This document shows, piece after piece, positions 1 to 9,921 of a DNA stretch of 64,000 bases. Position numbers and translations under genes: made by a program. The notes under the pieces were generated by a model. The model saw only the letters and a list, made by a program, of their open reading frames with translations. It had not been told where the DNA came from and searched no databases. The DNA lies in the NCBI RefSeq assembly GCF_004011805.1, contig NZ_RCHJ01000004.1, positions 558,001 through 622,000 of the forward strand, read 5' to 3'. Positions within the stretch are counted from its first letter, which is position 1; the number at the start of each line of letters is the position of its first letter. Origin of the DNA: Piscinibacter defluvii. GTDB taxonomy: Bacteria; Pseudomonadota; Gammaproteobacteria; Burkholderiales; Burkholderiaceae_C.

Positions 1-48
1 TGGTAGCCAATGCCTAGAATGATCCGCACCCACCAGCCGGAGCCCGTG

Positions 49-1464
49 ATGAACGCACCGACCGATCTGCCCTGGCGCAGCAACGCCCGCGCGGTGCCCG
101 GCGCGATGCTGGAGGCCCTGCGGGCACGTTTCGGCGAGCGGTTGTCCACGGCGGCTGCGGTGCGCGAGCAGCATGGCCGCGACGAGAGCCCTTTCCCGGT
201 CACGCCCCCCGATGCGGTCGTGTTCTGCGAGAGCACCGACGAGGTGGCCGCGGTGGTACGGCTCGCGAACGACCATGCGGTGCCGGTGATTCCCTACGGC
301 GTCGGCAGTTCGCTCGAGGGACACCTGCTGGCCATCGAGGGCGGCATCAGCGTCGACCTGTCGCGCATGACACGCATCGTGCGGCTGAACCCCGAGGACC
401 TGACCGTCACGGTCGAGGCCGGCGTCACGCGCGAGCAGCTCAATCGCGAGATCCGCGACCAGGGCCTGTTCTTCCCGATCGACCCCGGTGCCAATGCCAC
501 CCTCGGCGGCATGGCCGCCACCCGGGCCAGCGGCACGAACGCGGTGCGCTACGGCACGATGCGCGAGAACGTGCTCGGGCTTACCGTGGTCACGGCCCGC
601 GGCGAGGTGGTGCGCACCGGCACGCGCGCGAAGAAGTCCTCCGCCGGCTACGACATGACGCGCCTGTTCGTCGGCAGCGAAGGCACGCTCGGCGTGATGA
701 CCGAGGTCACGCTCAAGCTCTACCCGCTGCCCGAGGCGGTGAGCGCGGCGATCTGCCACTTCCGCGACATCGGCGACGCGGTGCGTGCGACGATCCAGAC
801 CATCCAGATGGGCGTGCCGATCGCCCGCTGCGAGCTGCTCGACGTGAACGCCGTGCGTGCGGTCAACGCGCACAGCAAGCTGGGCCTGCGCGAGGCGCCG
901 ATGCTGCTGATGGAGTTCCACGGCAGCGACGCGAGCGTCAAGGAGCAGGCCGAGACCGTGCAGGCCATCGCCAGCGAGCTCGGCGGCGAGAACTTCGAAT
1001 GGGCCAGCACGCCCGAGGAGCGCACGCGGCTGTGGACCGCGCGGCACAAGGCCTATTTCGCCGGCATGGCGATGAACCCGGGCTGCCGCACCGTGACCAC
1101 CGACACCTGCGTGCCGATCTCGCGCCTGGCCGAGATCATCGAGGCCTCGGTGCGCGAGGCGGACGAATCGCGCCTGCCGTACTACATCGTCGGCCATGTC
1201 GGTGACGGCAACTTCCACCTCGCCTACCTCGTCAAGGACGGCGACGCGCCGCAGCGCGCGCTGGCCGAGCAGCTCAGCCTGCAGATGGTGCAGCGGGCGA
1301 TTGCGTTCGAAGGCACCTGCACCGGCGAACACGGCATCGGCCTGCACAAGATGGCCTTCCTGCCCCAGGAGGCCGGCGAAGGCACGGTCGAACTGATGCG
1401 TCAGGTCAAGCGCGCGCTCGACCCGAAGAACATCATGAACCCGGGAAAGATCTTCAGCCTGTAG
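49..1464 (+). CDS. FAD-binding oxidoreductase, GlcD/D-lactate dehydrogenase type
   Basis: Flavin-dependent 2-hydroxyacid dehydrogenase of the FAD_binding_4 plus FAD-oxidase C-terminal family, which oxidises D-lactate, glycolate or a related acid and passes electrons to a quinone or cytochrome. About 471 residues, the usual length. The N-terminal half carries the PCMH-type FAD segment (VIPYGVGSSLEGH, then DPGANATLGGMAATRASGTNAVRYGT). The C-terminal half has the substrate/metal motif HVGDGNFH and the ending TGEHGIGLHK...LDPKNIMNPGKI, which are diagnostic. An upstream ATG at position 10 is in frame, but the ATG at 49 has a GGAG ribosome site 6 nt ahead and begins MNAPTDLPW, so I chose it. The exact substrate cannot be read from sequence. 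Confidence 0.9.
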   Translation: MNAPTDLPWRSNARAVPGAMLEALRARFGERLSTAAAVREQHGRDESPFPVTPPDAVVFCESTDEVAAVVRLANDHAVPVIPYGVGSSLEGHLLAIEGGISVDLSRMTRIVRLNPEDLTVTVEAGVTREQLNREIRDQGLFFPIDPGANATLGGMAATRASGTNAVRYGTMRENVLGLTVVTARGEVVRTGTRAKKSSAGYDMTRLFVGSEGTLGVMTEVTLKLYPLPEAVSAAICHFRDIGDAVRATIQTIQMGVPIARCELLDVNAVRAVNAHSKLGLREAPMLLMEFHGSDASVKEQAETVQAIASELGGENFEWASTPEERTRLWTARHKAYFAGMAMNPGCRTVTTDTCVPISRLAEIIEASVREADESRLPYYIVGHVGDGNFHLAYLVKDGDAPQRALAEQLSLQMVQRAIAFEGTCTGEHGIGLHKMAFLPQEAGEGTVELMRQVKRALDPKNIMNPGKIFSL

Positions 1465-1473
1465 ATCCGGCCG

Positions 1474-3099
1474 TCAACGGTTGTGCGCCGGCGCCGGCAC
1501 CGACCAGTGCTTGGTCACCGCGCCGGACGAATCCACGCTGTCGAGCTGCACGCCGAAGCCCCACAGCCGCGCCACGTGCTTGAGCACCTCCTGCGCGGTG
1601 TCGTGAAGCGGCCGGTTGTTGTGCTGCGTGTGACGCAGCGTGAGTGACCGGTCGCCGCGCAGGTTGACGCTCCACACCTGGATGTTCGGCTCGCGGCTGC
1701 CCAGGTCGTACTGGTGCGACAGCGCCTCGCGTACCGCGCGGTAGCCCGCCTCGTCGTGGATGGCCGAGACCTCCAGCTCCGACTCCTTCTCGTCGTCGAC
1801 GATCGAGAACAGGCGGAACTCGCGCATCAGCTGCGGCGACAGGTACTGCCCGATGAAGCTCTCGTCCTTGAAGTTGCGCATCGCGTGGTCGAGCGTCTCG
1901 AGCCAGTCGCTGCCGGCGATCGCCGGGAACCAGTGCCGGTCCTCGTCGGTCGGCTTCTCGCAGATGCGCTTGATGTCGGTGTACATCGCGAAGCCGAGCG
2001 CATACGGGTTGATGCCGCTGTAGTGCGGATGCCCCACCGGTGGCTGGTAGACGACGTTGCTGTGCGACTTCAGCCACTCGATCATCATGCCGTCGCTCAG
2101 GTGGCCGTCGTCGTACAGCGTGTTCAGCAGCTTGTGGTGCCAGAAGGTGGCCCAGCCTTCGTTCATCACCTGGGTCTGGCGCTGCGGATAGAAGTACTGC
2201 GCCACCTTGCGCACGATGCGCACGATCTCGCGCTGCCAGGGCTCGAGCAGGGGCGCGTTCTTCTCGATGAAGTAGAGCAGGTTCTCCTGCGGCTCCTCCG
2301 GGAAGCGGCGCGACTCCTTCTCCTCGGCCGCCTTCTCGGCCCGCCGCGGCAGCGTGCGCCACAGGTCGTTGATCTGCTGCTGCGCGTAGGCCTCGCGGTC
2401 CTTCTGGCGCAGCTGCTCCTGCGCGAGGCTGAGCTTGCTCGGGCGGCGGTAGCGGTCCACGCCGTGGTTCATCAGCGCGTGACAGCTGTCGAGCAGCTCC
2501 TCGACGGCATCGAGCCCGTGGCGCTCCTCGCAGGCGGCGACGTAGTTCTTCGCGTAGACCAGGTAGTCGATGATCGACGCCGCGTCGGTCCACATGCGGA
2601 ACAGGTAGTTGCCCTTGAAGAAGCTGTTGTGGCCGTAGGCGGCATGCGCGATCACCAGCGCCTGCATCGCCATCGTGTTCTCCTCCATCAGGTAGCTGAT
2701 GCAGGGGTTGCTGTTGATGACGATCTCGTAGGCCAGGCCCATGTGGCCGCGCTTGTAGTTCTTCTCGGTGGCGATGAACTCCTTGCCGTAGCTCCAGTGC
2801 CGGTAGTTGACCGGCATGCCGACCGACGCGTAGGCATCCATCATCTGCTCGGCGGTGATGATCTCGAGCTGGTTCGGGTAGGTGTCCAGGCCGTAGCGCT
2901 CGGCCGTGTCGCGGATCACCGCGTGGTAGCGCTCGATCAGTTCGAACGACCAGTCGCTCGGCGCCGGCAGGTGCTCCTTGGCACGCGGCGGCGTGACGAT
3001 CTCGGACGCGCGCCGCACCCGGCCCTTGAGCGGCTTGGAGAGCTCGGGTTCGAACAGGTCGGCCGTGCCGTCGGGCAGGAAGGTCGCCTTGCGCGTCAT
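1474..3099 (-). CDS. SpoVR family protein (YcgB-like)
   Basis: 541-residue protein of the SpoVR/YcgB family, cytoplasmic and of unknown biochemistry, linked to spore cortex formation in Bacillus and to stationary-phase stress in enterobacteria. Family hallmarks visible: RHWSYGKEF, GLAYEIVINSNPCISYLMEENTM, HAAYGHNSFFKGNYLF and MNEGWATFWHHKLLN, with conserved His/Glu/Asn residues that look metal-binding. It is the last gene of a leftward prkA-yeaH-spoVR run. Its ATG overlaps the yeaH stop by 4 bp (ATGA), indicating translational coupling and fixing the start. It converges on the FAD oxidase with a 9 bp gap. Confidence 0.93.
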   Translation of the reverse strand: MTRKATFLPDGTADLFEPELSKPLKGRVRRASEIVTPPRAKEHLPAPSDWSFELIERYHAVIRDTAERYGLDTYPNQLEIITAEQMMDAYASVGMPVNYRHWSYGKEFIATEKNYKRGHMGLAYEIVINSNPCISYLMEENTMAMQALVIAHAAYGHNSFFKGNYLFRMWTDAASIIDYLVYAKNYVAACEERHGLDAVEELLDSCHALMNHGVDRYRRPSKLSLAQEQLRQKDREAYAQQQINDLWRTLPRRAEKAAEEKESRRFPEEPQENLLYFIEKNAPLLEPWQREIVRIVRKVAQYFYPQRQTQVMNEGWATFWHHKLLNTLYDDGHLSDGMMIEWLKSHSNVVYQPPVGHPHYSGINPYALGFAMYTDIKRICEKPTDEDRHWFPAIAGSDWLETLDHAMRNFKDESFIGQYLSPQLMREFRLFSIVDDEKESELEVSAIHDEAGYRAVREALSHQYDLGSREPNIQVWSVNLRGDRSLTLRHTQHNNRPLHDTAQEVLKHVARLWGFGVQLDSVDSSGAVTKHWSVPAPAHNR

Positions 3100-4376
3100 G
3101 CCGCTGCTCCCTCTTTCTTGAACAGGTCGCGGAACACGGGATAGATCTGGTTCGCCTCGGTCACCTTGCGGATCGCAAAGGTCTTGTTCTCCGCGGCCAG
3201 CGCCGCGTATTCGTCCCACAGGTTCTGCTCTTCCTCGGCCACCTGCACGTAGGCGAAGTAGCGGCACAGGGGCAGGATGCGGTCGGCCAGCAACTCGCGG
3301 CAGCGGCCGCTGTCGTGGTGCCAGTTGTCGCCGTCGCTCGCCTGCGCGCCGTAGATGTTCCACTCGCTGGTGGGGTAACGCGCCCGGGCGATCTCGTCCA
3401 TCAGCACCAGCGCGCTCGAGACCACCGTGCCGCCGGTCTCGGTGGCGTGGAAGAAGTTGTGCTCGTCGACCTCCTGCGCCTGCGTGTGGTGGCGGATGAA
3501 GACGATGTCGATCTTCTCGTAGTGCCGAGTCAGGAACAGGTACAGCAGGATGAAGAAGCGCTTGGCCAGGTCCTTGCGGGCCTCGTCCATCGAGCCGGAG
3601 ACGTCCATCAGGCAGAACATCACCGCCTTGCTGGTGGGCACCGGCACGCGCACGCGGCTGCGGTAGCGCAGGTCGATCGGGTCGAGGTAGGGAATGCGCT
3701 CGAGCCGCGCGCGCAGCTCGGCGATCTCCTGCTCGAGCGCGGGAATCTCGCGCGCGAACGGATTCGGCTCCGGATGGCGCTTCAGCGCCTCGAGCCGTTC
3801 CTCGAGCTGGCGCAGCTCGCGGCGCGATTCGCTGCCCAGCGCAATGCGCCGGCCGATCGCGCCACGCATCGAGCGCACCACGTGCAGGTTGTTCGGCGTG
3901 CCGTCGCTGCTGAAGCCGGCGCGGTGCGTCTTGAACTCGGGCGTCTCGGCCAGCGTGGTGCGTGCGAGGTTGGGCAGGGCCAGGTCGTCGAAGAAGACCT
4001 GCATGAACTCTTCCTTGCTGAGGTGGAAGACGAAATCGTCCTCGCCCTCGCCGGAATCGCTGGCCTGCGAGCCGCCGCCGCCCCCGCCACCGCCCTTGGG
4101 CCGGGCGATGCGGTCGCCGCGCATGTAGTCCTGGTTGCCCGGGTGCACCATCTCGCGCTTGCCGCCCTGGCCATGGCCGAACACGGGCTCGGAGATGTCG
4201 CGCCTGGGGATGCGGATGTCCTCGCCCTTCTCGATGTCGCGGATGCCGCGCCCGTCGACCGCGCGCTTGACCGCCTCGCGGATCTGCTCCTTGTGCCGGC
4301 GCAGGAACCGCTCGCGGTTGCCGATGGACTTGTTCTTGCCCGCCAGCCGCCGGTCGATGATCGATTGGATGGTCAT
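3096..4376 (-). CDS. YeaH/UPF0229 family protein (DUF444, VWA-like)
   Basis: 426-residue DUF444 protein, partner of the PrkA kinase in many proteobacteria; mechanism unknown. The N-terminus MTIQSIIDRRLAGKNKS is typical of the family. A run of eight glycines around residues 95-102 forms a linker. The C-terminal half is a von Willebrand A-like domain with a MIDAS motif DVSGSMD (D258, S260, S262) and the following GGTVVSSAL threonine, so it probably binds a divalent cation. The start at 4376 has an AGAGGTG ribosome site; an in-frame ATG 18 bp upstream lacks one. It begins 26 bp after the prkA stop and overlaps spoVR by 4 bp. Confidence 0.93.
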   Translation of the reverse strand: MTIQSIIDRRLAGKNKSIGNRERFLRRHKEQIREAVKRAVDGRGIRDIEKGEDIRIPRRDISEPVFGHGQGGKREMVHPGNQDYMRGDRIARPKGGGGGGGGSQASDSGEGEDDFVFHLSKEEFMQVFFDDLALPNLARTTLAETPEFKTHRAGFSSDGTPNNLHVVRSMRGAIGRRIALGSESRRELRQLEERLEALKRHPEPNPFAREIPALEQEIAELRARLERIPYLDPIDLRYRSRVRVPVPTSKAVMFCLMDVSGSMDEARKDLAKRFFILLYLFLTRHYEKIDIVFIRHHTQAQEVDEHNFFHATETGGTVVSSALVLMDEIARARYPTSEWNIYGAQASDGDNWHHDSGRCRELLADRILPLCRYFAYVQVAEEEQNLWDEYAALAAENKTFAIRKVTEANQIYPVFRDLFKKEGAAA

Positions 4377-4402
4377 GACACCTCTGGGCCGCAACTACCG
4401 CG

Positions 4403-6325
4403 TCATGAAGACTTGCGCACACGCAGGTACCACTCGCACAGCAGGCGCACCTGCTTCTGCGTGTAGCCCTTGGCCACCATGCGGGTCACGAAGTCCTCGT
4501 GCTTCTTGGCCTCGTCGGCGCTCGCCTTGGCGTTGAAGCTGATGACCGGCAGCAGCTCCTCGGTGTTGGAGAACATCTTCTTCTCGATCACCGTGCGCAG
4601 CTTCTCGTAGCTGGTCCACAGCGGGTTCTTGCCCGCGTTGTTGGCCCGCGCGCGCAGCACGAAGTTGACGATCTCGTTGCGGAAGTCCTTCGGGTTGGCG
4701 ATGCCGGCCGGCTTCTCGATCTTCTCCAGCTCGGAGTTCAGGCTGGCACGGTCGAACACCTCGCCGGTGTCGGTGTCGCGGTACTCGTGGTCCTGGATCC
4801 AGTAGTCGGCGTAGGTGACGTAGCGGTCGAAGATGTTCTGCCCGTACTCGCTGTAGCTCTCCAGGTAGGCGGTCTGGATTTCCTTGCCGATGAACTCGGC
4901 ATAGCGCGTGGACAGGTGCTCCTTGATGAAGGCGAGGTACTTCTGCTCGGTCTCGGCCGGGAACTGCTCGCGCTCGATCTGCTGCTCGAGCACGTACATC
5001 AGGTGCACCGGGTTGGCGGCCACCTCGGTCGAGTCGAAGTTGAACACCTTGGAGATGATCTTGAACGCGAAGCGCGTCGAGATCCCGCTCATGCCCTCGT
5101 CGACGCCGGCATAGTCGCGGTACTCCTGGATGGACTTGGCGCGCGGGTCGGTGTCCTTCAGGTTCTCGCCGTCGTACACCAGCATCTTGCTGAAGATGCT
5201 CGAGTTCTCCGGCTCCTTCAGGCGCGTGAGCACCGAGAACTGGGCCATCATCTTAAGCGTACCCGGCGCGCAGATCGCCTGCGCCAGCGAGGAGCCCTTG
5301 ATAAGCTTCTCGTAGATCTTGATCTCTTCCGTCACGCGCAGGCAGTACGGCACCTTGACGATGTAGATGCGGTCGAGGAAGGCCTCGTTGTTCTTGTTGT
5401 TGCGGAACGCCTTCCACTCGCTCTCGTTGGAGTGCGCGAGCACCACGCCGTCGAACGGGATCGCGCCGAAGCCCTCGGTGCCCTTGAAGTTGCCTTCCTG
5501 CGTCGCCGTCAGCAGCGGGTGCAGCACCTTGATCGGCGCCTTGAACATCTCGACGAACTCGAGCAGGCCCTGGTTGGCCAGGCACAGGCCGCCGGAGAAG
5601 CTGTAGGCGTCCGGGTCGTCCTGCGCGTAGGTCTCGAGCTTGCGGATGTCGACCTTGCCGACGAGGCTGGAGATGTCCTGGTTGTTCTCGTCGCCCGGCT
5701 CGGTCTTGGCCACCGCGACCTGCTTGAGCACCGACGGGTAGCGCTTGACGATCCTGAACTTGCGGATGTCTCCGCCGAACTCCTCGAGACGTTTGACGGC
5801 CCAAGGTGACATGATCCGGTTCAGGTAGCGACGCGGAATGCCATATTCCTTCTCGAGGATGGGACCATCCTCGGCCGGATCGAACAGCCCGAGCGGAGAC
5901 TCGTTCACCGGTGAGCCCTTGATCGCGTAGAAGGGCACCTGTTCCATCAGCTGCTTCAGGCGCTCGGCGATCGAACTCTTGCCACCGCCCACCGGGCCGA
6001 GCAGGTAGAGGATCTGCTTCTTCTCCTCCAGCCCCTGCGCGGCATGCCGGAAGTAGGAGACGACCTGCTCGATCGAGTCCTCCATGCCGTAGAACTCCGC
6101 GAAGGCCGGGTAGATCTTGATGATCTTGTTCGCGAAGATGCGCGACAGACGCGGGTCGTTGCGTGTGTCGACCGTCTGCGGCTCGCCGATCGCCTGGAGC
6201 ATGCGCTCGGCCGCGGTCGCGTACGCCACCGGGTTGCGCTTGCACTCGGCGAGGTACTCCTCGAGCGTGAGCTCTTCCTCGCGGGTGCGCTCGTAGCGCG
6301 CAGCGAAACTGCTGATCACATCCAT
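4403..6325 (-). CDS. prkA: PrkA family serine protein kinase (YeaG)
   Basis: 640-residue PrkA/YeaG kinase, full length. N-terminal AAA-like ATPase domain with Walker [10 protein letters not shown] at residues 110-118 and Walker B-like region near [14 protein letters not shown]; the C-terminal PrkA domain contains the [19 protein letters not shown] segment. In E. coli the homologue acts with YeaH in nitrogen-starvation and stationary-phase responses. First gene of the leftward operon with yeaH and spoVR. The ribosome site TAGGAGA lies 7 nt before the ATG. Upstream is a 325 bp non-coding stretch with a strong hairpin, so expression is likely controlled there. Substrates of the kinase are not deducible. 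Confidence 0.95.
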   Translation of the reverse strand: MDVISSFAARYERTREEELTLEEYLAECKRNPVAYATAAERMLQAIGEPQTVDTRNDPRLSRIFANKIIKIYPAFAEFYGMEDSIEQVVSYFRHAAQGLEEKKQILYLLGPVGGGKSSIAERLKQLMEQVPFYAIKGSPVNESPLGLFDPAEDGPILEKEYGIPRRYLNRIMSPWAVKRLEEFGGDIRKFRIVKRYPSVLKQVAVAKTEPGDENNQDISSLVGKVDIRKLETYAQDDPDAYSFSGGLCLANQGLLEFVEMFKAPIKVLHPLLTATQEGNFKGTEGFGAIPFDGVVLAHSNESEWKAFRNNKNNEAFLDRIYIVKVPYCLRVTEEIKIYEKLIKGSSLAQAICAPGTLKMMAQFSVLTRLKEPENSSIFSKMLVYDGENLKDTDPRAKSIQEYRDYAGVDEGMSGISTRFAFKIISKVFNFDSTEVAANPVHLMYVLEQQIEREQFPAETEQKYLAFIKEHLSTRYAEFIGKEIQTAYLESYSEYGQNIFDRYVTYADYWIQDHEYRDTDTGEVFDRASLNSELEKIEKPAGIANPKDFRNEIVNFVLRARANNAGKNPLWTSYEKLRTVIEKKMFSNTEELLPVISFNAKASADEAKKHEDFVTRMVAKGYTQKQVRLLCEWYLRVRKSS

Positions 6326-6650
6326 GCCGATCTCCTACTCAGGACCGCGGCACCCGGTGTGTGGCCGGCTGCCGCGAGGGGGGAAGTTCTGATGAAGTCC
6401 CCTGGGCTTCATCAGAGCTTTCCAGATCGATCGGCGTTTCGTCTGCTCAAGCTTCCTGCATCTTGCTCCTGCCGTCGCCCGGAGAACAAGGGGCATCACC
6501 CCTCAGTTCGTTCCCGGATTGCACGGCAGGGCAGTCAGCAAGTAACGTGCCTCGTGTCCGAACGGTTGATCGGATCATCGCGCAGGCGAGCCGGCTTCGT
6601 GCGAAGCGGCACGAAACACCTGCTCGCGGCAGGCGCACTCTGGCTGCGTG
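6326..6650. other. Intergenic region between parB and prkA
   Basis: The only gene-free stretch longer than 300 bp. Both neighbours read leftward, so it holds the parB 3' flank and the prkA promoter/leader. Apart from the 13 bp-stem hairpin at 6388-6416 I see no convincing ORF, RNA gene or clear sigma70 promoter. No U-run follows the hairpin on either strand. Confidence 0.6.
6388..6416 (-). promoter_or_regulatory. Strong hairpin upstream of prkA
   Basis: Perfect 10 bp inverted repeat TCTGATGAAG / CTTCATCAGA. With a G-U wobble and two further pairs inside, it forms a 13 bp stem closed by a 3 nt loop. It ends about 60 nt upstream of the prkA ATG and about 230 nt after the parB stop. Without a T tract it is a poor intrinsic terminator, so a leader hairpin or an operator for the prkA operon is more likely. 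Function is inferred from position only. Confidence 0.5.
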
Positions 6651-7544
6651 TCAGCGCGAGCCGATGCCGAGCTTGTCCAGCAGTCCGTTGAGTTCGTCCA
6701 GCGAGCCGAAGCCGATCGCGACCTCGCCCTGCTCGCCGCGCTTGGTGCGCTTCTTGATGCGGATCTCCACCGGCGCGGTCAACACGTCGGCGAGTTCCTC
6801 CTCGAGCCGCGCCAGGTCGCGCGGCTTGTCCTTGGGCACACGCAGCAGCGGCTGCTGGCGTGCATGGCCGATCTTGGTGGCGAGGCGCTCGGTCTCGCGC
6901 ACGCTGAGCTTGCGCGCCACCACTTCGCCGGCGGCGAGGATCTGCTGCGCGCCCTCCAGCGGCAGCAGCGCGCGGGCATGGCCCATGTCGAGGTCGCCGG
7001 CCATCAGCATCTGCTGCACCGGCTCGGCCAGCTGCAGCAGGCGCAGCAGGTTGCTGGCGGCACTGCGCGAGCGGCCCACCGCCTGCGCGGCCTGCTCGTG
7101 CGTCAGGCCGAACTCGTCGGTCAGCCGCTTCAGGCCCTGTGCCTCCTCGAGCGGATTGAGGTCCTCGCGCTGGATGTTCTCGATCAGCGCCATCGCCGCG
7201 GCGGCCTCGTCGGGCACCGCCTTGACGAGCACCGGCACCTCGTCGAGCCCGGCCAGCCGCGCGGCGCGCATGCGGCGCTCGCCGGCGATGATCTCGTAGC
7301 GACCGGCCGCCAACGGCCGCACCAGGATCGGCTGCATCACGCCCTGCGCCTTGATGCTCTCGGCCAGCTCGTACAGCGAGCCCTCGTCCATGCGGGTGCG
7401 CGGCTGGTACTTGCCGGGCTGCAGCAGGTCCAGGCGCAGCGTCGACGGCGCGCTGGCGGCCGTCGCCGGCGGAGCGTCGGAAACCTTGGGCCCGAGCAGT
7501 GCCTCGAGCCCCATCCCCAGGCCCTTGGGTTTCTTCGTCACCAT
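6651..7544 (-). CDS. parB: Chromosome-partitioning protein ParB
   Basis: 297-residue ParB/Spo0J CTPase that binds parS sites and loads around the origin region to segregate the chromosome with ParA. Visible parts: N-terminal [12 protein letters not shown], the box QPGKYQPR, the CTP-binding [12 protein letters not shown] segment and [14 protein letters not shown], the [27 protein letters not shown], and a C-terminal dimerisation domain ending [11 protein letters not shown]. Two matching parS sites lie in rsmG and mnmG a few kb away. Unusually it is not adjacent to parA; three genes intervene. Confidence 0.95.
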   Translation of the reverse strand: MVTKKPKGLGMGLEALLGPKVSDAPPATAASAPSTLRLDLLQPGKYQPRTRMDEGSLYELAESIKAQGVMQPILVRPLAAGRYEIIAGERRMRAARLAGLDEVPVLVKAVPDEAAAAMALIENIQREDLNPLEEAQGLKRLTDEFGLTHEQAAQAVGRSRSAASNLLRLLQLAEPVQQMLMAGDLDMGHARALLPLEGAQQILAAGEVVARKLSVRETERLATKIGHARQQPLLRVPKDKPRDLARLEEELADVLTAPVEIRIKKRTKRGEQGEVAIGFGSLDELNGLLDKLGIGSR

Positions 7545-7563
7545 GGGCGGCGATTGTGCGCGA

Positions 7564-8124
7564 TCAGGCGTGAGCGTCGATCAAGGCCTGCAGCAGGGCG
7601 CGCCCGGCCGGCCAGTCGCCCAGGCCCGACTCGGCATTGACATGGCCGCGGGCGCCGATGTCGTGCGGTGTCGCGCCCCAGTCGGCCACCATGCCGGCAG
7701 CGCGAGCCGGGTCGCAGTACGGGTCGTCGCGGCTGGTCACCGCCACGGCGGGGAAGGGCAGGCGCTGCCGCACGATCGCTCGCCATCCGGCGAGCGGCGG
7801 CGGGAAGTCCTCGCGCTCGCTGTCGGGGGGCGCCACGAGCAGCGCCGCACGCACCCGCGCCACGTTCGCCGAGTGCGCCGCCCAGGCCGCCACCAGGTGG
7901 CAGCCCAGGCTGTGGGCCACCAGCACGGCCGGCGCCTCGGCCTCCAGCACCACCTCCTCCAGCCGCGCCATCCAGTCGCCGCGGCGCGGCCAGTCCCAGT
8001 CGGACTGCTCGACGCGCCGGTCGCCGTACAGCGCCTCCCAGCGGCTCTGCCAGTGGCCGGCGCCGGAGTTCTGCCAGCCCGGCAGCAGCAGGATCCGAGG
8101 GTTGCTCCGGAGGGTGCGGGACAT
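7564..8124 (-). CDS. RBBP9/YdeN family alpha/beta hydrolase
   Basis: 186-residue serine hydrolase of the RBBP9/YdeN type. N-terminal ILLLPGWQNSGAGHWQSRWE is the family signature. The catalytic triad is readable as Ser in VAHSLGCH (nucleophile elbow), Asp in SRDDPYC and His in GARGHVNAESGLGDWP. Substrate unknown. It ends 19 bp before parB and reads in the same direction, so it is probably cotranscribed with it. It diverges from argC with a 39 bp gap. Confidence 0.88.
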   Translation of the reverse strand: MSRTLRSNPRILLLPGWQNSGAGHWQSRWEALYGDRRVEQSDWDWPRRGDWMARLEEVVLEAEAPAVLVAHSLGCHLVAAWAAHSANVARVRAALLVAPPDSEREDFPPPLAGWRAIVRQRLPFPAVAVTSRDDPYCDPARAAGMVADWGATPHDIGARGHVNAESGLGDWPAGRALLQALIDAHA

Positions 8125-8163
8125 CGTGGCTTATCCTAGCGCCCTCACCGACCGGACACCGCC

Positions 8164-9105
8164 ATGAGCACCCGCGTTTTCGTCGACGGCCAGGAGGGCA
8201 CCACCGGCCTGCGCATCCACGAGTACCTCGCCCAGCGCAGCGACATCGAGGTGCTGCGCATCGACCCCGAGCGCCGCAAGGACCCGGCCGAACGCGCCCG
8301 CCTGCTCAACGCCGCCGACGTGGCCTTCCTCTGCCTGCCCGACGCGGCTGCGAAGGAAGCGGCCGCGCTGGTGACGAACCCGGCCACCTGCCTGATCGAC
8401 GCGAGCACCGCGCACCGCACGGCGCCCGGCTGGGTGTTCGGCCTGCCCGAACTCGCGCCGGGCCAGCGCGCCGCACTGCGCGCCGGCAAGCGCATCGCCA
8501 ACCCTGGCTGCCATGCCACCGCCTTCATCCTGCTGGTGCGGCCACTGGTCGACGCCGGGCTGCTGCCGACCGACCTGCCGCTGGCGGCCACCTCGCTGAC
8601 CGGCTACTCCGGCGGTGGCAAGAAGATGATCGAGCAGTACCAGGCCGGCGGCGACGCCCGGCTGGAGTCGCCGCGCCCCTACGCGCTGAAGCTCGCGCAC
8701 AAGCACCTGCCGGAGATGCAGGCCCATGGCGGGCTCCGGGTGAAGCCGATCTTCCTGCCGATCGTTGCCAGCTTCTACAAGGGTTTGGCGGTGAGTGTGC
8801 CCTTGCATCTTTCACAGCTGCCGGCGGGCACCACGGCCGAGAAGCTGCACCAGGCCTACGCGCAGCGCTACGCGGGCGAGCGTTTCGTGCGCGTGATGCC
8901 GCTGTCGGACCCGGCCACGCTGGAGGACGGCTTCTTCGACGTGCAGGCCTGCAACGACACCAACCGCGTCGACGTGTTCGTCTTCGCGGGCGAGGGCCAG
9001 GTGATGCTGATGGCGCGCCTGGACAATCTCGGCAAGGGCGCCAGCGGTGCCGCGGTGCAGTGCATGAACGTGCACCTGGGCGTGGACGAGGGCCTCGGGC
9101 TCTGA
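8164..9105 (+). CDS. argC: N-acetyl-gamma-glutamyl-phosphate reductase (type 2)
   Basis: 313-residue ArgC of the shorter AGPR type-2 class. It reduces N-acetylglutamyl phosphate to the semialdehyde with NADPH, third step of arginine synthesis. N-terminal Rossmann region [18 protein letters not shown]; active-site cysteine in [11 protein letters not shown]; downstream [16 protein letters not shown] and the conserved H residues of LAHKHLPEM. It stands alone on the plus strand inside the par region, divergent from the hydrolase gene, so it presumably has its own promoter in the 39 bp gap. Confidence 0.95.
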   Translation: MSTRVFVDGQEGTTGLRIHEYLAQRSDIEVLRIDPERRKDPAERARLLNAADVAFLCLPDAAAKEAAALVTNPATCLIDASTAHRTAPGWVFGLPELAPGQRAALRAGKRIANPGCHATAFILLVRPLVDAGLLPTDLPLAATSLTGYSGGGKKMIEQYQAGGDARLESPRPYALKLAHKHLPEMQAHGGLRVKPIFLPIVASFYKGLAVSVPLHLSQLPAGTTAEKLHQAYAQRYAGERFVRVMPLSDPATLEDGFFDVQACNDTNRVDVFVFAGEGQVMLMARLDNLGKGASGAAVQCMNVHLGVDEGLGL

Positions 9106-9121
9106 CACCCGGCCCGGCCGC

Positions 9122-9916
9122 TCAGGCCGCGTCCGGATCGCGCGTGCGGTAGTGGTAGGCGTAGCCGTCGGCGAAACCGAGGCGGTGGTAGACGGTGCGG
9201 GCGGGCCGATTGTCGCGGTCGACCTGCAAGTAGGCATGCCGTGCACCGAGTTCGCGCGCCCGCGCGAGCAGCCCGGCACACAGCATCGAGGCCAGCCCGC
9301 GGCCGCGCGCCGGCTCCGCCGTGAACACGTCGTACACGCCGACCAGGTCGTCCTCGAGTGCGAACTGGCCACAGGCCAGCACCTCGCCGTCGACCTTCAG
9401 CTCGAACGCGCTGAACGGCACCGGCGACTGGGCCAGCCGCTGGGCATGCGCCTGGCGCTGCGCCAGCGGCGAGCCGCGCAACGCCCCGATCCGCTGACAG
9501 AAGGCTTCGAGCCCGACCTGCTGCAGTTCCATGGTGTCCGGCAGGCTCGGCGGAACGATGTCGTCCAGCGCTTCCAGCACCATCACCCGGGTGTCGTCGA
9601 AGCGGCACAGCCCGAGCGATTCCAGCTGCGTGTCCAGCCCGGCCGGCTGCGCGAACGGCGTGATGCGCACGATCAGCGGCAGGCCGGCGGCGTCGAACAC
9701 CGCCTGGCAGGCGGCAAGCTTGTCCGGCACCGGCCGGCGCCCGGTGGCCACCGGGTTGATGCAGCGGGCCCGCTTGGCCTTGCCGGGCGAGAAGCGGAGC
9801 AGCCAGCCGTCGACCCAGCGCTGCTGGGGCGGGGCGCTGGCGTTCAGGCCAGCGTCCTCGACCCGCGCGAGCAGCCCCGTGTCGAAGCTGCGGGTCGTCA
9901 CCGGGTTCATCTTCAT
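9122..9916 (-). CDS. GNAT family N-acetyltransferase
   Basis: 264-residue acetyltransferase. The GNAT fold is in the C-terminal half: motif A DDLVGVYDVFTAEPARGRGLASMLCAGLLARA with the acetyl-CoA loop RGRGLA, then the motif B ending DNRPARTVYHRLGF. The N-terminal half begins with a QQRWVDGWLLRFSPGKAKRARC segment seen in two-domain GNAT proteins. Acceptor unknown. The start at 9916 lies 5 bp after the parA stop, so it is translated from the parA transcript; an ATG at 9910 is an alternative. Confidence 0.85.
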   Translation of the reverse strand: MKMNPVTTRSFDTGLLARVEDAGLNASAPPQQRWVDGWLLRFSPGKAKRARCINPVATGRRPVPDKLAACQAVFDAAGLPLIVRITPFAQPAGLDTQLESLGLCRFDDTRVMVLEALDDIVPPSLPDTMELQQVGLEAFCQRIGALRGSPLAQRQAHAQRLAQSPVPFSAFELKVDGEVLACGQFALEDDLVGVYDVFTAEPARGRGLASMLCAGLLARARELGARHAYLQVDRDNRPARTVYHRLGFADGYAYHYRTRDPDAA

Positions 9917-9921
9917 CGGGA

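Noticed and set aside
1-48. Leading ATG at 10 as the true start of the GlcD-like gene, or the end of an upstream gene at TAG 4-6
   Set aside because: No ribosome site supports the ATG at 10, and too little sequence precedes it to identify an upstream gene.
1714-5809. Long plus-strand ORFs opposite spoVR, yeaH and prkA
   Set aside because: They are antisense frames created by GC-rich codon bias; the minus-strand genes carry recognisable families throughout.
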